This document shows positions 33,480 to 43,241 of a stretch of DNA of 64,000 nt, one piece after another; positions within the stretch are counted from its first letter, which is position 1, and each line of letters begins with the position of its first letter. The DNA comes from Orbaceae bacterium lpD02 (GTDB lineage: Bacteria; Pseudomonadota; Gammaproteobacteria; Enterobacterales; Orbaceae): assembly GCA_036251875.1 (NCBI GenBank), contig CP133960.1, positions 1,346,258-1,410,257 on the forward strand, written 5' to 3'. Made by a program: the position numbers and the translations under genes. The notes beneath the pieces were generated by a model that ran no database searches, was not told the origin of the DNA, and was given only the letters and a program-made list of their open reading frames with translations.

Positions 33480-35027
33480 TTACTCATTTTTCCAAGGAAT
33501 ATGACCAGCTTGATCATTCCTTTCTACAATATTCCCTAGATTATTCAGCGGATTCCCTTTTTCATCATAAATATGCATATGTTGATAATTTGTTATCTTG
33601 TCTGCGGGATCTATACGAATCCTCATTTGACCGATTGTATCTTTTATATGAACTCTACCGTTGTTTTCAAAAAAATGCCAACCTTCAGGTAAATTATTTT
33701 TTAGTTCGATCAAGGAAAGATTTGTAATCTCTTTAGGGGACAATTTATCTAATTTACTTTGTATAAATATGCGCTCATTTAAATTCTTTTTACTACCTGA
33801 TTCAGTTTCAATAGTTACAGCCTCAAGCTTATAATGAACTTGGCTTTTAACATCTGTAACCATCCGCTTAATTCTGGCATATTTTAACGCACGTAATGAA
33901 TGGGCGAAAGGCTCAGTTAATGCGCCAAGCAGCAATCCTTCTAATGCGTTTTTTAATCGTCCTTCTGCTGCACTGTCATCAGGGCTAGCTTGCAAATAAT
34001 CGGTGATATCATTTTTCAAGTAAGAAAACTCTTGAATTAAATTCGATAACCTTTCCTCATGGGGTGCAAAGACCGCGAAATCAGCGACACCGCCAGCAAT
34101 CATACCTTTGACGAGTGTACCCATTTTTTTTAGCGGCGTGATGAATTTTAGTGCTTTAGAGGTAGGAAGAAAACCAACTAAAAACTGACTAACACCATGA
34201 GCAAGCGCGCCCGGTATCGTTTCCGATTCAGGCACTTTTGCCAATTGAAGGGGATTTGCTATTTCAACGTCAGACACGCGTTCCATCGACGCCTTAACGA
34301 GTGAAGCGTCCCAAAGTAAATCCGATACCGATTGTGCCGCATCACGCACACCACCAAGCATTTGCAATGGTACATCATAATACCACGCCCGATACTCTTG
34401 CTTTTTATCAAAGACAATATCGACATATTTAGCGTTAACAGGTAAATCAACATAAGCATAACCATTACTATCTAGATTACCTTGCTTAACGATTGCTCGA
34501 CTGCCATTATTAAATAGTGTAAAGGGCTGATTGGGTAACTCTTTTACTGTTATTTCAATCCAGTTCGTTTCATTACCATACCTTGCAAGTTCACATGCTT
34601 TCACTTCTTCAGTGGTTAAGCGACGGGATATTTTATTACTAGGGAGTTTAAAAAAATTCGTTTGTGGCGCCAGCATACCTGAACAAGGTTCAACGGGCAT
34701 TTCAATTAACAGAGCACGCTCAGAAGTTAACGCCTCTTTTAACGCCGCACTAAATTTGATATCGTCTTTATTATAGGTGTTACGGCCGTAATATAAGCCT
34801 AGCGTTTCAAGGGTTGGGGAAAGATTCTTGCATTGGTCTTGATTATTAACACAGTATTTAACTATTTCGTCCATCTGGCTGCTATAGCGATAACGGACGG
34901 GCTTAAATTTCGTATAATCAATAATAGTTTTTGGAGGCAATAAGCTACGACGGGAAAACGGATTATCATCAATTGGTTGTTGTAATTCTTGCCACTCTCG
35001 TCTGGTAATTAGCAGGTAATAGTTCAT
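33480..35027 (-). CDS. Polymorphic toxin with unidentified C-terminal tip
   Basis: A 515-residue protein. Residues 1-230 are unrecognised. Residues 260-345 contain small-residue and hydrophobic stretches (IPGALAHGVSQFLVGFLP, then MIAGGVADFAVFAPHEERL) that could be a membrane-active or packaging segment. Residues 350-413 are the linker repeated in the downstream orphan cassette, and 414-515 form the variable tip, with NLPEGWHFFENNGRVHIKD, RIRIDPADKITNYQHMHIYD and a final AGHIPW. The His-rich tip looks like a small nuclease (inference). No PAAR, Rhs, LXG or signal peptide is seen, so the delivery route is open; type VI secretion as unlinked cargo is one option. A stop codon lies just before the ATG and no good ribosome site is visible, so the start is uncertain. 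Confidence 0.72.
   Translation of the reverse strand: MNYYLLITRREWQELQQPIDDNPFSRRSLLPPKTIIDYTKFKPVRYRYSSQMDEIVKYCVNNQDQCKNLSPTLETLGLYYGRNTYNKDDIKFSAALKEALTSERALLIEMPVEPCSGMLAPQTNFFKLPSNKISRRLTTEEVKACELARYGNETNWIEITVKELPNQPFTLFNNGSRAIVKQGNLDSNGYAYVDLPVNAKYVDIVFDKKQEYRAWYYDVPLQMLGGVRDAAQSVSDLLWDASLVKASMERVSDVEIANPLQLAKVPESETIPGALAHGVSQFLVGFLPTSKALKFITPLKKMGTLVKGMIAGGVADFAVFAPHEERLSNLIQEFSYLKNDITDYLQASPDDSAAEGRLKNALEGLLLGALTEPFAHSLRALKYARIKRMVTDVKSQVHYKLEAVTIETESGSKKNLNERIFIQSKLDKLSPKEITNLSLIELKNNLPEGWHFFENNGRVHIKDTIGQMRIRIDPADKITNYQHMHIYDEKGNPLNNLGNIVERNDQAGHIPWKNE
33793..33982 (-). repeat. Linker repeat copy A (in full-length toxin)
   Basis: The partner of the repeat at 32877-33066. Same orientation, same length, ending at the same codon on both sides. 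It begins at the DDSAAEGR codons and ends at ESGS just before the two tips diverge completely. Confidence 0.85.
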
Positions 35028-35193
35028 CGTGTTTTATTATTGTTATTATTATTTAGGCGAATAACAATAATCGATTTGATGGATCATGACAAGTTTATAT
35101 TATCGTTGACGCAGTCAAGTATGATTTTTTCAGCAAGCTCATAAACTATTTATTTAAATACAGCTTAATGATTGTTACTAATTTAGTTAAAAG

Positions 35194-36168
35194 TTAATTA
35201 AAAATCTGTTTGATTTTTTGCCAAAAGCTCATAGAGTTTATTTCTTCCATTTTATTTTTTAAGCTATTTTCATTCTGTTGGCTTTTAGATAGAGCCTGTT
35301 CTAACTGCTGATTGATTAATTTTATATTATTTAAGCTATTCTTAACATTTTTATATTGGTTAATTGCTTCTATTAATTTAAGTTTACTTAATTCTTTAAG
35401 CTCATCAAATCCCTGTTGATTTTCATCAATTATTTTATTTTTTTTGACTAATTGCTTTTCATAATAGCTAGAGGAGGTAGGATTTGAACGTATACTTCCG
35501 TAAACTTGATTACTAAGCATTTTTTTAAAAAAATTATAATATTTTTCAACATCATTAGCATCATAAACATGTCTATTAAATTCTTTAGAAAAGCACATTT
35601 TATCTGAAATATTGATTTCAATTATTGGTATACCATATTCTAAGAAATCACGTATTTTTTGTGGCGTACATTTATGTTTTACGGCAATTTCTATAGCAAC
35701 TTTACCATTCCATTTTTCAGCCAAATCACACTCAGAAGAAAAATAACCAATGAGGTCAGGAAAATATACATTACTATTTTCAAACTGTAAGCGGGGTTCA
35801 ATAATAAACTTTGAAAAATTAAACACATAAGTTTTATCATTGATAATAAATTTAATATTTTTTAATTCAGATAGCACAAGTATAGCCATCGAATGGGAAA
35901 TAGTTTCATTATCACCCTCGCTATTACTACCACCTGTTATATTTTCTATATATTTAAAAAAACCATTCTTAACCGGCGTCATTCTTGATCTATTTGACGG
36001 GTTCGCTTGTGTGCTATAGAAGTTAAGTTTTTTATAATCTTCCGGTAAACTATTTTTTAATTTTAGCACTTCCCAAACATAAAAGGTTCTGAGTCTGGAT
36101 GAATCATATTGGTCTAATATGAACTCGTCCCGCTCATTTTTTGCATATGCCCATGTTTTTTTAGCCAT
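35194..36168 (-). CDS. CoiA-like nuclease-fold protein with coiled-coil tail, fourth gene of the restriction operon
   Basis: The 324-residue protein starts at ATG 36168, 17 bases after the hsdR stop; a TTG at 36189 would overlap hsdR, but the ATG has AGGT spacing and GGGAG upstream. Residues about 85-125 precede a possible PD-(D/E)XK core: FPDLIGYF (D138), then KVAIEIAVKHKC (E160, K164), and later EYGIPIIEINIS. The phrase 'AIEIAVxH...K......GIPxIEI' is typical of CoiA-like nucleases. Residues about 235-315 are a Lys/Glu/Asn/Gln-rich coiled coil, ending in a short WQKIKQIF tail. It is not a known type I subunit. It may be an accessory nuclease or effector of the system (inference), or an unrelated defence gene sharing the promoter. 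Confidence 0.68.
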   Translation of the reverse strand: MAKKTWAYAKNERDEFILDQYDSSRLRTFYVWEVLKLKNSLPEDYKKLNFYSTQANPSNRSRMTPVKNGFFKYIENITGGSNSEGDNETISHSMAILVLSELKNIKFIINDKTYVFNFSKFIIEPRLQFENSNVYFPDLIGYFSSECDLAEKWNGKVAIEIAVKHKCTPQKIRDFLEYGIPIIEINISDKMCFSKEFNRHVYDANDVEKYYNFFKKMLSNQVYGSIRSNPTSSSYYEKQLVKKNKIIDENQQGFDELKELSKLKLIEAINQYKNVKNSLNNIKLINQQLEQALSKSQQNENSLKNKMEEINSMSFWQKIKQIFN

Positions 36169-36185
36169 ATACCTATAACTCCCTG

Positions 36186-39100
36186 TCAATAATTATTGCC
36201 AACCTGTCGCTTAATACTCTCTAAAAACGCGGCTCTGAACGCTGGATCGTGAGCATAGAGTTGATATAACTCCATATCTTTTTGGCGATTTTCTAGCATA
36301 ATATCACGCATGATTTTTTCAAATGCCAACTCTCGATTATAGGGATCATGATTATTTTTGTATTTCATAGCAAAATCTTTATGGGTAGTGACATCTTGCA
36401 CAATGGAAATAAATTTTACCCGTTGATCTTCTGGGGTCATACTCCAGCCTTGGAACCAGCGTTCATTAAACATATTTACAATGTCATCTAAGGTACTTTC
36501 TTCATTGTCGCTAGTATGCGCACCTCGAGGGTTAGCATTTTGTGGATCGAGTTCAGCTTCTTCAGCATCTAATTGGATTTTATGATTTAATTTTACTCGC
36601 TGTAAACCATAAGAGTTAAGATCAACCGATTCAAGTAATTCATCTAATTTATCACTATCGGGATCGTTTACTTTGAGTTTAGGAATTAAAAACTTTAAGA
36701 ACCAAAATAGTTTTTCCCATATTAACATTTCAAAAGGCATAATAGCGGCCATCTGGCTATAGATTTTGACAAACTGTTTTGCTTTAATTTTAAAGTCCAC
36801 TTTATCGTCATTATCTAATTCCAATTGGACATTAAATCGATCTGCCGCAAGGTCAATAATTGGACTGAGTAACTCAGCGGCGCTACCTTTAAAGTAGAGC
36901 TGATTAAATGCTTCTACTTCAGCCCATTCATAAATACCGGGTTCATCAAGTGTATCTTTTAGTTCATGTAATACATTGATATCGGTCGCACGGGATAATG
37001 AGGTCGCTGTATAGAAGGGATCAAACGCCTTTTTAATATCATCAATACTATTAAAGAAATCAAGCACAAATAGATCTTCGGTTTTCTTACCCCATTTAGG
37101 TGCGGCTCTATTCAGACGAGAAAGAGCCTGTACAGCTAACACATGCTGTAATTTTTTATCCACATACATGGTACAAAGCTTAGGTTGATCAAAACCGGTT
37201 AAATACTTATTGGCAACAACCAATAATCGATACTCATCAGAGTCAAAATGTTCGCTGGTATCATTATCAGAAAAACCGTTGATACTGGCTTCGCTATATT
37301 CAATCCCATCAATCACTTTCTCGCCTGAAAAGGCAATCAGTATTTTAAACGGATAATTGAGCTGTTTAAGCTGTTTATTGAGAGCAAAGTAATAGTGGAT
37401 GGCACTTTCAATATTTTGTGTGACCACCATGCCTTTGGCTTTCCCCTTTAACTTTTTACTATTCACCACCTGAGTAAGGAAGTGATCTAGCATGATTTCA
37501 GCTTTAACGGCAATGGTTTGCTTACTTCGTTCAACAAAAGCGCGTAATTTTTTTTGTGCTTTTTGAGTATCAAACAGTGGATTATCCGCAATCGACTTTT
37601 CAATTTCGTAATAGGACTTATAGGTAGTGTAATTAGTCAGTACATCTAAGATAAAGCCTTCTTCAATAGCTTGTTTCATTGAATACAAGTGAAATGGTTT
37701 AAAGATACCATCAGCTTGCTGTTCGCCAAATTTTTCTAAGGTAATGTTTTTAGGCGTAGCCGTGAACGCAAAGTAAGACGCATTACCGCGCAGTTTTCGT
37801 GCCTGCATGGTTTTGATAATGATATCTTGAATATCTTCACCTTCATCGTTATCAACATCGCTCGTTTTGCCCATGGTTTTATTCATATTATCGTGAGCTG
37901 AACCACTCTGTGAACTGTGCGCTTCATCAATAATGACGGCAAAGTGTTTATCACTCAGATCGTTAATACTATCAACAATCACCTGAAATTTTTGGATCGT
38001 GGTGATAATAATTTTTTTACCACTTTCAAGTGCGGCTTTTAAATCAGATGATTTTTGCGCATGAGCAATAATATTTTTTACTTCAGAAAACCCACTAATA
38101 TTATCGCGCAACTGTTTATCTAAAAGGCGGCGATCCGTCACCACAATCACCGAATCAAAGAGCGGCAAATCAATGCCTTTTGCACCAGCCACTGAACAAT
38201 TATGAGGGCATACTTCGATCAATTGGTAAGCTGCCCATGTAATGGAATTGGACTTACCAGAACCGGCTGAGTGTTGAATAAGATAGGTATGTCCAGTACC
38301 ACGACTGGCAACATCATCAATAAGTTTACGCACTACATCTAATTGATGATAACGAGGGAAAAACAGCGTTCGTTTGACTAATAAATCTTTACTGCAACCA
38401 TCCAAACGTACAAAATGCTGAATAATATTGGCAATGCTTGTTTTCTTAAAAAGGCTTTCCCATAAATACGCGGTTTTATGACCGTCAGGATTAACTGGAT
38501 TACCTTTACCTTCATTATTCCCTTTATTGAAAGGTAAAAAGAAGGTGTCTTTACCAGCTAATTTAGTGGTCATATACACTTCATCAGTATCAGCCGTCAT
38601 ATGGACTAAACAGCGAGCAAAAGTTAATAGAGGCTGATTAATATCACGATCTTCGCGGTACTGTTTTTGTCCATGGTATTGGGCCGTTTGCCCTGTCCAT
38701 GGGTTTTTTAGCTCAAGGGTGATAATGGCAATACCGTTAATAAATAACACCATATCAATTTCTTGTAGAGGATTGAGCTGAGAATAACGTACCTGACGTG
38801 TACAGCTAAAAATATTTTGTGCAAAATTATACTGCACCTGCTCGCCACTGCTGGCAAGCGGAGCCGGATACATGAGTGTTAAATGAATATCATCTATGGC
38901 TAAGCCTTTTTTTAGTAAATGAATAATGCCATATTTTTTAATTAACTTATCAAAGCGATCCAAGACTTTGCGTTGCCAATCGTGAGGATGATTTTTCTGT
39001 AATTTATCCAACTCATTGGTTTGGGTATTATGTAAAAAAGACCAAAAGAAGTGGTTATCAATGGCATATTGTGCATTGAAATCCCTTGCCAGACCTAATT

Positions 39101-39224
39101 GGTAATAGTTTGAATGGTCATTCACATTAGGTTCTTTGACACCCTTGAGCTCCTCCAGACAAGTACCGGTTAACTGCTTTTCAATTGTTGCTTCAAGGGC
39201 TTGCTCATTGGTTTGACTGACCAT
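36186..39224 (-). CDS. hsdR: Type I restriction endonuclease, R subunit
   Basis: The motor and nuclease subunit, 1012 aa from ATG 39224 (GGAG 8 bases upstream; the GTG at 39230 is less likely). The N-terminal PD-(D/E)XK nuclease has EIDMVLFING followed by LELK; counted from the GTG start, these are D159 and E173-x-K175. The SF2 helicase motor follows: Walker A HSAGSGKSNS (about 318), DEAHSSQSG (about 436), FAFTATPKN, and motif VI QALSRLNRAAP. A helical C-terminal region follows. Everything expected for activity is visible, so it is probably functional. It lies 20 bases after hsdS. Confidence 0.95.
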   Translation of the reverse strand: MVSQTNEQALEATIEKQLTGTCLEELKGVKEPNVNDHSNYYQLGLARDFNAQYAIDNHFFWSFLHNTQTNELDKLQKNHPHDWQRKVLDRFDKLIKKYGIIHLLKKGLAIDDIHLTLMYPAPLASSGEQVQYNFAQNIFSCTRQVRYSQLNPLQEIDMVLFINGIAIITLELKNPWTGQTAQYHGQKQYREDRDINQPLLTFARCLVHMTADTDEVYMTTKLAGKDTFFLPFNKGNNEGKGNPVNPDGHKTAYLWESLFKKTSIANIIQHFVRLDGCSKDLLVKRTLFFPRYHQLDVVRKLIDDVASRGTGHTYLIQHSAGSGKSNSITWAAYQLIEVCPHNCSVAGAKGIDLPLFDSVIVVTDRRLLDKQLRDNISGFSEVKNIIAHAQKSSDLKAALESGKKIIITTIQKFQVIVDSINDLSDKHFAVIIDEAHSSQSGSAHDNMNKTMGKTSDVDNDEGEDIQDIIIKTMQARKLRGNASYFAFTATPKNITLEKFGEQQADGIFKPFHLYSMKQAIEEGFILDVLTNYTTYKSYYEIEKSIADNPLFDTQKAQKKLRAFVERSKQTIAVKAEIMLDHFLTQVVNSKKLKGKAKGMVVTQNIESAIHYYFALNKQLKQLNYPFKILIAFSGEKVIDGIEYSEASINGFSDNDTSEHFDSDEYRLLVVANKYLTGFDQPKLCTMYVDKKLQHVLAVQALSRLNRAAPKWGKKTEDLFVLDFFNSIDDIKKAFDPFYTATSLSRATDINVLHELKDTLDEPGIYEWAEVEAFNQLYFKGSAAELLSPIIDLAADRFNVQLELDNDDKVDFKIKAKQFVKIYSQMAAIMPFEMLIWEKLFWFLKFLIPKLKVNDPDSDKLDELLESVDLNSYGLQRVKLNHKIQLDAEEAELDPQNANPRGAHTSDNEESTLDDIVNMFNERWFQGWSMTPEDQRVKFISIVQDVTTHKDFAMKYKNNHDPYNRELAFEKIMRDIMLENRQKDMELYQLYAHDPAFRAAFLESIKRQVGNNY

Positions 39225-39244
39225 ATCCACTTCTCCATTTACAT

Positions 39245-40492
39245 TTATTCTTCTGCTGCAATTTTGATTTTTCCTGTTACTGCACTGTCAATTAGGGTGG
39301 TTTTATATTCTTTTAGTTTTTCAATTTGTTTTTGGTAACATTGAATACCATCATTAATAATAGCTATTTGTTGATCAACAAAATTAATGATTTTTCTTTG
39401 TTCACTTAATAACGGTAAAACTATCTTATGATTTAATAAATCTTTCTGCGTCATACTAGGGAGTGCTGTCGCAGTGGAATAATATAAAAATGGAATAGTT
39501 TTAGCACAATAGTATAAGTATTTTGTAAGTATTGTTTTTTTGCAAATAGCAAAAAACATTGTATCAACAGTCCAAAATTTACCATTAATATATAACGGTT
39601 TATCAATCGTTCCTTTTCTTCCCAATAGAACCGCCTCCCCATCATATAAATAGCTATTAGCAAACGCAAATTGTCCTCCAGAGCCAATAACAGGAAACCC
39701 ATTATCGCTTTCAACTTGTTTATAATCTTGTCCATTATTTATTGTTGAGACAAATTTTAATTTTGTTATGTCCCAATGCTCAGGAATCATGCCAATCCAT
39801 TCAATACCCGAATCTTTCATTGGCACATTAGGATCTAACCCTTTTGTTACGGCTTGTTGAATAATAATTTGCTGACGTTCTTTAAGTCGTTCAATCTGTT
39901 TTTGTTTTATGGCAATAACCTGATTAATTTGAGCTGTTTTTTGATCTAAAAAATGAGCAATATTAATTTGTTCATTTTTGGGTGGAATTAAAAAGGGAAT
40001 AGACTTCATTCTAGTTTTAGACAAATCCCATTGTCCAATTCTTACACCATCAGAAGCACTTCCAAAATATGATACATATAAAGAACTGCGAATTGCCCAA
40101 TTGAAAAATTCAGTCTCAATATTTTTTGTTAAATCAAAAACAAAATAAGCAGGGCTAACAATTCCTGTATAATTAGAAATACCATAGGAACCCTGCCAAG
40201 CTTTCATTTTATTCATACCAAATTGACCTTTTTTTAATAACTTATAATTAGTCAAATCATCAGGAATAAAATTATGGTTCGTATCTTGGTCTGCTATATC
40301 CCGCTCTATCACACCTAATTCTCTAGTAATTGACAATAACGGTAAATTTGGTTTGTTTTTTTCGGAAACAGGAAATAAACACGAACCTAATTTTTGAACA
40401 TTCCACTTTTCAGGTAAGTTCCCAATCCACTGATATTCGGAATCTTTATAAGCCGAATAACGAGACATATTAGTTATATTTTTCATCGCCAT
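39245..40492 (-). CDS. hsdS: Type I restriction specificity subunit S
   Basis: Determines the DNA target. The 415-residue protein has two target-recognition domains of the same family. The first opens with EYQWIGNLPEKWNVQKLG (about 19-36) and the second with GIEWIGMIPEHWDITKLK (about 227-244). Each is followed by a conserved helix (FLDQKTAQINQVIAIKQKQIERLKE and FVDQQIAIINDGIQCYQKQIEKLKE). Each recognises half of a bipartite site (family knowledge). The start ATG overlaps the hsdM stop (TAATG). No truncation or invertible repeats were noticed, so no evidence of phase-variable specificity. Confidence 0.92.
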   Translation of the reverse strand: MAMKNITNMSRYSAYKDSEYQWIGNLPEKWNVQKLGSCLFPVSEKNKPNLPLLSITRELGVIERDIADQDTNHNFIPDDLTNYKLLKKGQFGMNKMKAWQGSYGISNYTGIVSPAYFVFDLTKNIETEFFNWAIRSSLYVSYFGSASDGVRIGQWDLSKTRMKSIPFLIPPKNEQINIAHFLDQKTAQINQVIAIKQKQIERLKERQQIIIQQAVTKGLDPNVPMKDSGIEWIGMIPEHWDITKLKFVSTINNGQDYKQVESDNGFPVIGSGGQFAFANSYLYDGEAVLLGRKGTIDKPLYINGKFWTVDTMFFAICKKTILTKYLYYCAKTIPFLYYSTATALPSMTQKDLLNHKIVLPLLSEQRKIINFVDQQIAIINDGIQCYQKQIEKLKEYKTTLIDSAVTGKIKIAAEE

Positions 40493-42873
40493 TATTCCGT
40501 TTTACCTGATAAACCCAAAATATCAGCAATTAAGCCATCCGCTTGTTGCTCTAAAGCTAAAATATCCTGAGTAACCTCTTCTAATGAACGTAATGGCTTG
40601 TGACGATAAAAATATTTATTAAAGCTAATTTCGTAACCGATTTGAGTACTATCTAGGTTAATCCAAGCCTCTGCGACGTATGGTCGCACTTCTGCTAAAA
40701 AGTAGCCGTGAATATTTTCTTTCAGCGGGATAGACTCCGCATCGCGTAAATCAGCGCAAGGTTCATAAGTAATATATTCGTTAGTATTACTCGTTGCAAA
40801 ATAACCAAAATCAGCTAATTGCTGCACTTCACAGTCTAGATGGGTTAATAGCTTTTTCAGTTTATTTTTATTGAAGCTATGTACTTTTTGAATCACTTTT
40901 TCGGCACTTTCGTCATACCAACTCACCGCATTTAAAATGGTATTTTTCTCGCTAGATGATAGTTTTAGATTCAATCCCTTAATTGCTATATCAACATCCT
41001 GTTTAAATAGATTAAAATCACGGTATTCTTGCTCACCAACTTGCTGCATGATAGCTAATGCAGATTGATAAAGGGTTTGTAGTTTTAACCAATATTTTGT
41101 ATCAAAAATTTTATCTTTAGCTTTGTTATTTAAGCTAATACCATTATCGTCACACCAATCCAGAATCGATTTTTGTTGTGGCTTTAAAAAACCAGTCTGA
41201 TAAACATGCTCACCATAAACACTATATAAATGGCTCATCACGTCACGTAGTGATTTATCAAAACGTAGTTCAGCAAGAAATTCAGTATTAAATTGGGCTT
41301 TACGACGATCGGGGCGTTCAATATTTACTTTGTAATAACCAAAATCACTGTTATCAAAACACTGACTGGCAATACCAATCGGGTCGTTATTATTATCAAG
41401 TTGCCGTTCAATAGTCTCCATCTTCAAATAGGTTTGTGTGATTTCTTGAATATGTTCAGGTGAAAACTCACAATTTTTATCACCTAAATTTTTACGTAAT
41501 TTTTTAGATAACAAACTAGCATCGATTAATTGTACTTTACCTTTACGATGCGGAGCTTTATTACTACTTAGTAACCAAATATAAGTGGTTATACCAGTAT
41601 TATAAAATAGGTTATTAGGCAGTTGGACAATAGCCTCAAGGCGGTCATTCTCAATGATATAACGACGAATATTACTTTCGCCGCCACCCGCATCGCCAGT
41701 AAACAAGCTAGAACCGTTATGAACGGATGCGATACGAGATCCTTGTACACCAGCCTGTGGCAATTTCATTTTACTGACCATTTCCATTAAAAACAGCAGT
41801 TGCCCATCACTGGATCGTGGAACGGCATCAACCTCTTGTTCGTTACCCCAATAATCGTTTAACTTCACCTTAAAGCGATGATCAATCACATCTTTGCCGT
41901 CTTTGATATATTTTTGTTCCGATGCCCAACTTTTACCATAAGGTGGATTTGACAGCATAAAATCAAACGGACGGCCAGCAAACTCGTCGGTAGAAAGCGT
42001 CGAGCCCACTTTGATATTTTGCGGATCATTACCTTTGATCATCATATCGGACTTACAGATAGCATAGGTTTCATCATTGATCTCTTTACCATAGAGTTCA
42101 ATCATGCGCTCAGATCCTTCAAGCGGGTATTTTTCTTCGATGAAATTCTGTGATTCGGTAAGCATGCCACCACTACCACAAGCCGGATCGTAAATAGTTA
42201 AAACTGGTGGTAGCTGATCTTTGATTGGGTCAAAAACCAGATGAGTCATCAATTCAATCACTTCACGTGGCGTAAAATGTTCGCCCGCTTCTTCATTATT
42301 TTCTTCATTAAACTTACGAATCAGCTCTTCAAATACATAGCCCATTCCTAAATTGCTCAGGGCTGGCAGACGGTTACCATCTGGATCCTCAACCTCTTTT
42401 GGTGTCAAATTAATATTAGGCGATACAAATTTTTCAATAACATCTAATAGCACATCTTTATTCGCCATATGGCGAATCTGTGCTTTTAAATTAAAGCAAT
42501 GAATAATTTCTTTAACATTTTGGCTAAAGCCATTGAGGTATTCTTCAAAATTAGTTAATAAAATTTGATTATTATTATTTGCTGAAAGGTGAAGCTGTTT
42601 TAATGTCCATTTGCTGGTGTTATAAAACACATAACCGGATGCTTTTTCCAATGGATCGTCAATTAACTCAGTATTTCCATATACAGATTTTTGTTCATTA
42701 TATTCGGTTAACACTGCTTGTTTCGTTGGTTCAAGTAATGTGTCAATGCGGCGTAAAACCACCATAGGCAAAATCACATCACGATATTTCCCTCGTACAT
42801 AGACATCGCGCAAGCAGTCATCGGCTATCGACCAAATAAAAGAAATGAGTTTATTGTGTACACTGTGATTCAT
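40492..42873 (-). CDS. hsdM: Type I restriction modification methyltransferase M subunit
   Basis: An N6-adenine methyltransferase. The 793-residue protein has an HsdM_N domain (about 1-150) and an N6_Mtase domain with the SAM-binding DPACGSGGML motif (about 229) and the catalytic NPPYGKSW (about 310). A long C-terminal extension (about 520-793) includes a region ending in the helix-rich EEVTQDILALEQQADGL. This length is seen in one large HsdM branch; many classical M subunits are about 520 aa. It heads the operon hsdM-hsdS-hsdR-CoiA-like. The 433-base gap to ssrA contains its promoter. Confidence 0.93.
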   Translation of the reverse strand: MNHSVHNKLISFIWSIADDCLRDVYVRGKYRDVILPMVVLRRIDTLLEPTKQAVLTEYNEQKSVYGNTELIDDPLEKASGYVFYNTSKWTLKQLHLSANNNNQILLTNFEEYLNGFSQNVKEIIHCFNLKAQIRHMANKDVLLDVIEKFVSPNINLTPKEVEDPDGNRLPALSNLGMGYVFEELIRKFNEENNEEAGEHFTPREVIELMTHLVFDPIKDQLPPVLTIYDPACGSGGMLTESQNFIEEKYPLEGSERMIELYGKEINDETYAICKSDMMIKGNDPQNIKVGSTLSTDEFAGRPFDFMLSNPPYGKSWASEQKYIKDGKDVIDHRFKVKLNDYWGNEQEVDAVPRSSDGQLLFLMEMVSKMKLPQAGVQGSRIASVHNGSSLFTGDAGGGESNIRRYIIENDRLEAIVQLPNNLFYNTGITTYIWLLSSNKAPHRKGKVQLIDASLLSKKLRKNLGDKNCEFSPEHIQEITQTYLKMETIERQLDNNNDPIGIASQCFDNSDFGYYKVNIERPDRRKAQFNTEFLAELRFDKSLRDVMSHLYSVYGEHVYQTGFLKPQQKSILDWCDDNGISLNNKAKDKIFDTKYWLKLQTLYQSALAIMQQVGEQEYRDFNLFKQDVDIAIKGLNLKLSSSEKNTILNAVSWYDESAEKVIQKVHSFNKNKLKKLLTHLDCEVQQLADFGYFATSNTNEYITYEPCADLRDAESIPLKENIHGYFLAEVRPYVAEAWINLDSTQIGYEISFNKYFYRHKPLRSLEEVTQDILALEQQADGLIADILGLSGKTE

Positions 42874-43241
42874 TTTTTACCTTAGTTATGAGTAACTTTT
42901 TTACTTAAGTTTATGCAACAAATAATAGCATAATCCGCCTATTACCCATAGAAGGTAAAAACATGAGAAACATTAGGTGAATAAAAAATACACAGAAAAA
43001 AACCGAATGCTTTCTTTGGGTGTGACGCTATTTTTACTGGTTTTTCCAGCTAACCAACGTAGCTGACCATAAGATTTTTATAGTGCCAATGATAAACTTT
43101 TGTTCTCACCTATCATTGAGTTTAATAAACAAGCCCCTCAATTTAGTTGTATACAAATGTGTTGCCATTACATCATGTAACTAAAAATGTACCAATTTGG
43201 ACTGGAATCTCTCGAATTAAGTTGGATATCACTGAAAACAA
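42874..43241. other. Gap between hsdM and ssrA terminator, no gene recognised
   Basis: About 370 AT-rich bases. It should hold the hsdM promoter. On the minus strand a frame of about 30 codons (roughly 43070 to 42980) reads SYGQLRWLAGKTSKNSVTPK and ends in a stop. It looks protein-like but has no start, so it might be a remnant. I see no integrase, tRNA or att repeat. Confidence 0.4.

Noticed and set aside
39245-40492. Phase-variable hsdS with inverted repeats or a second hsdS copy
   Set aside because: Only one hsdS is present, and no inverted copy of a TRD or recombinase was found.
30138-43000. CRISPR array or prophage
   Set aside because: No short regularly spaced direct repeats and no structural phage genes are visible; the only repeat is the 190-bp linker pair.
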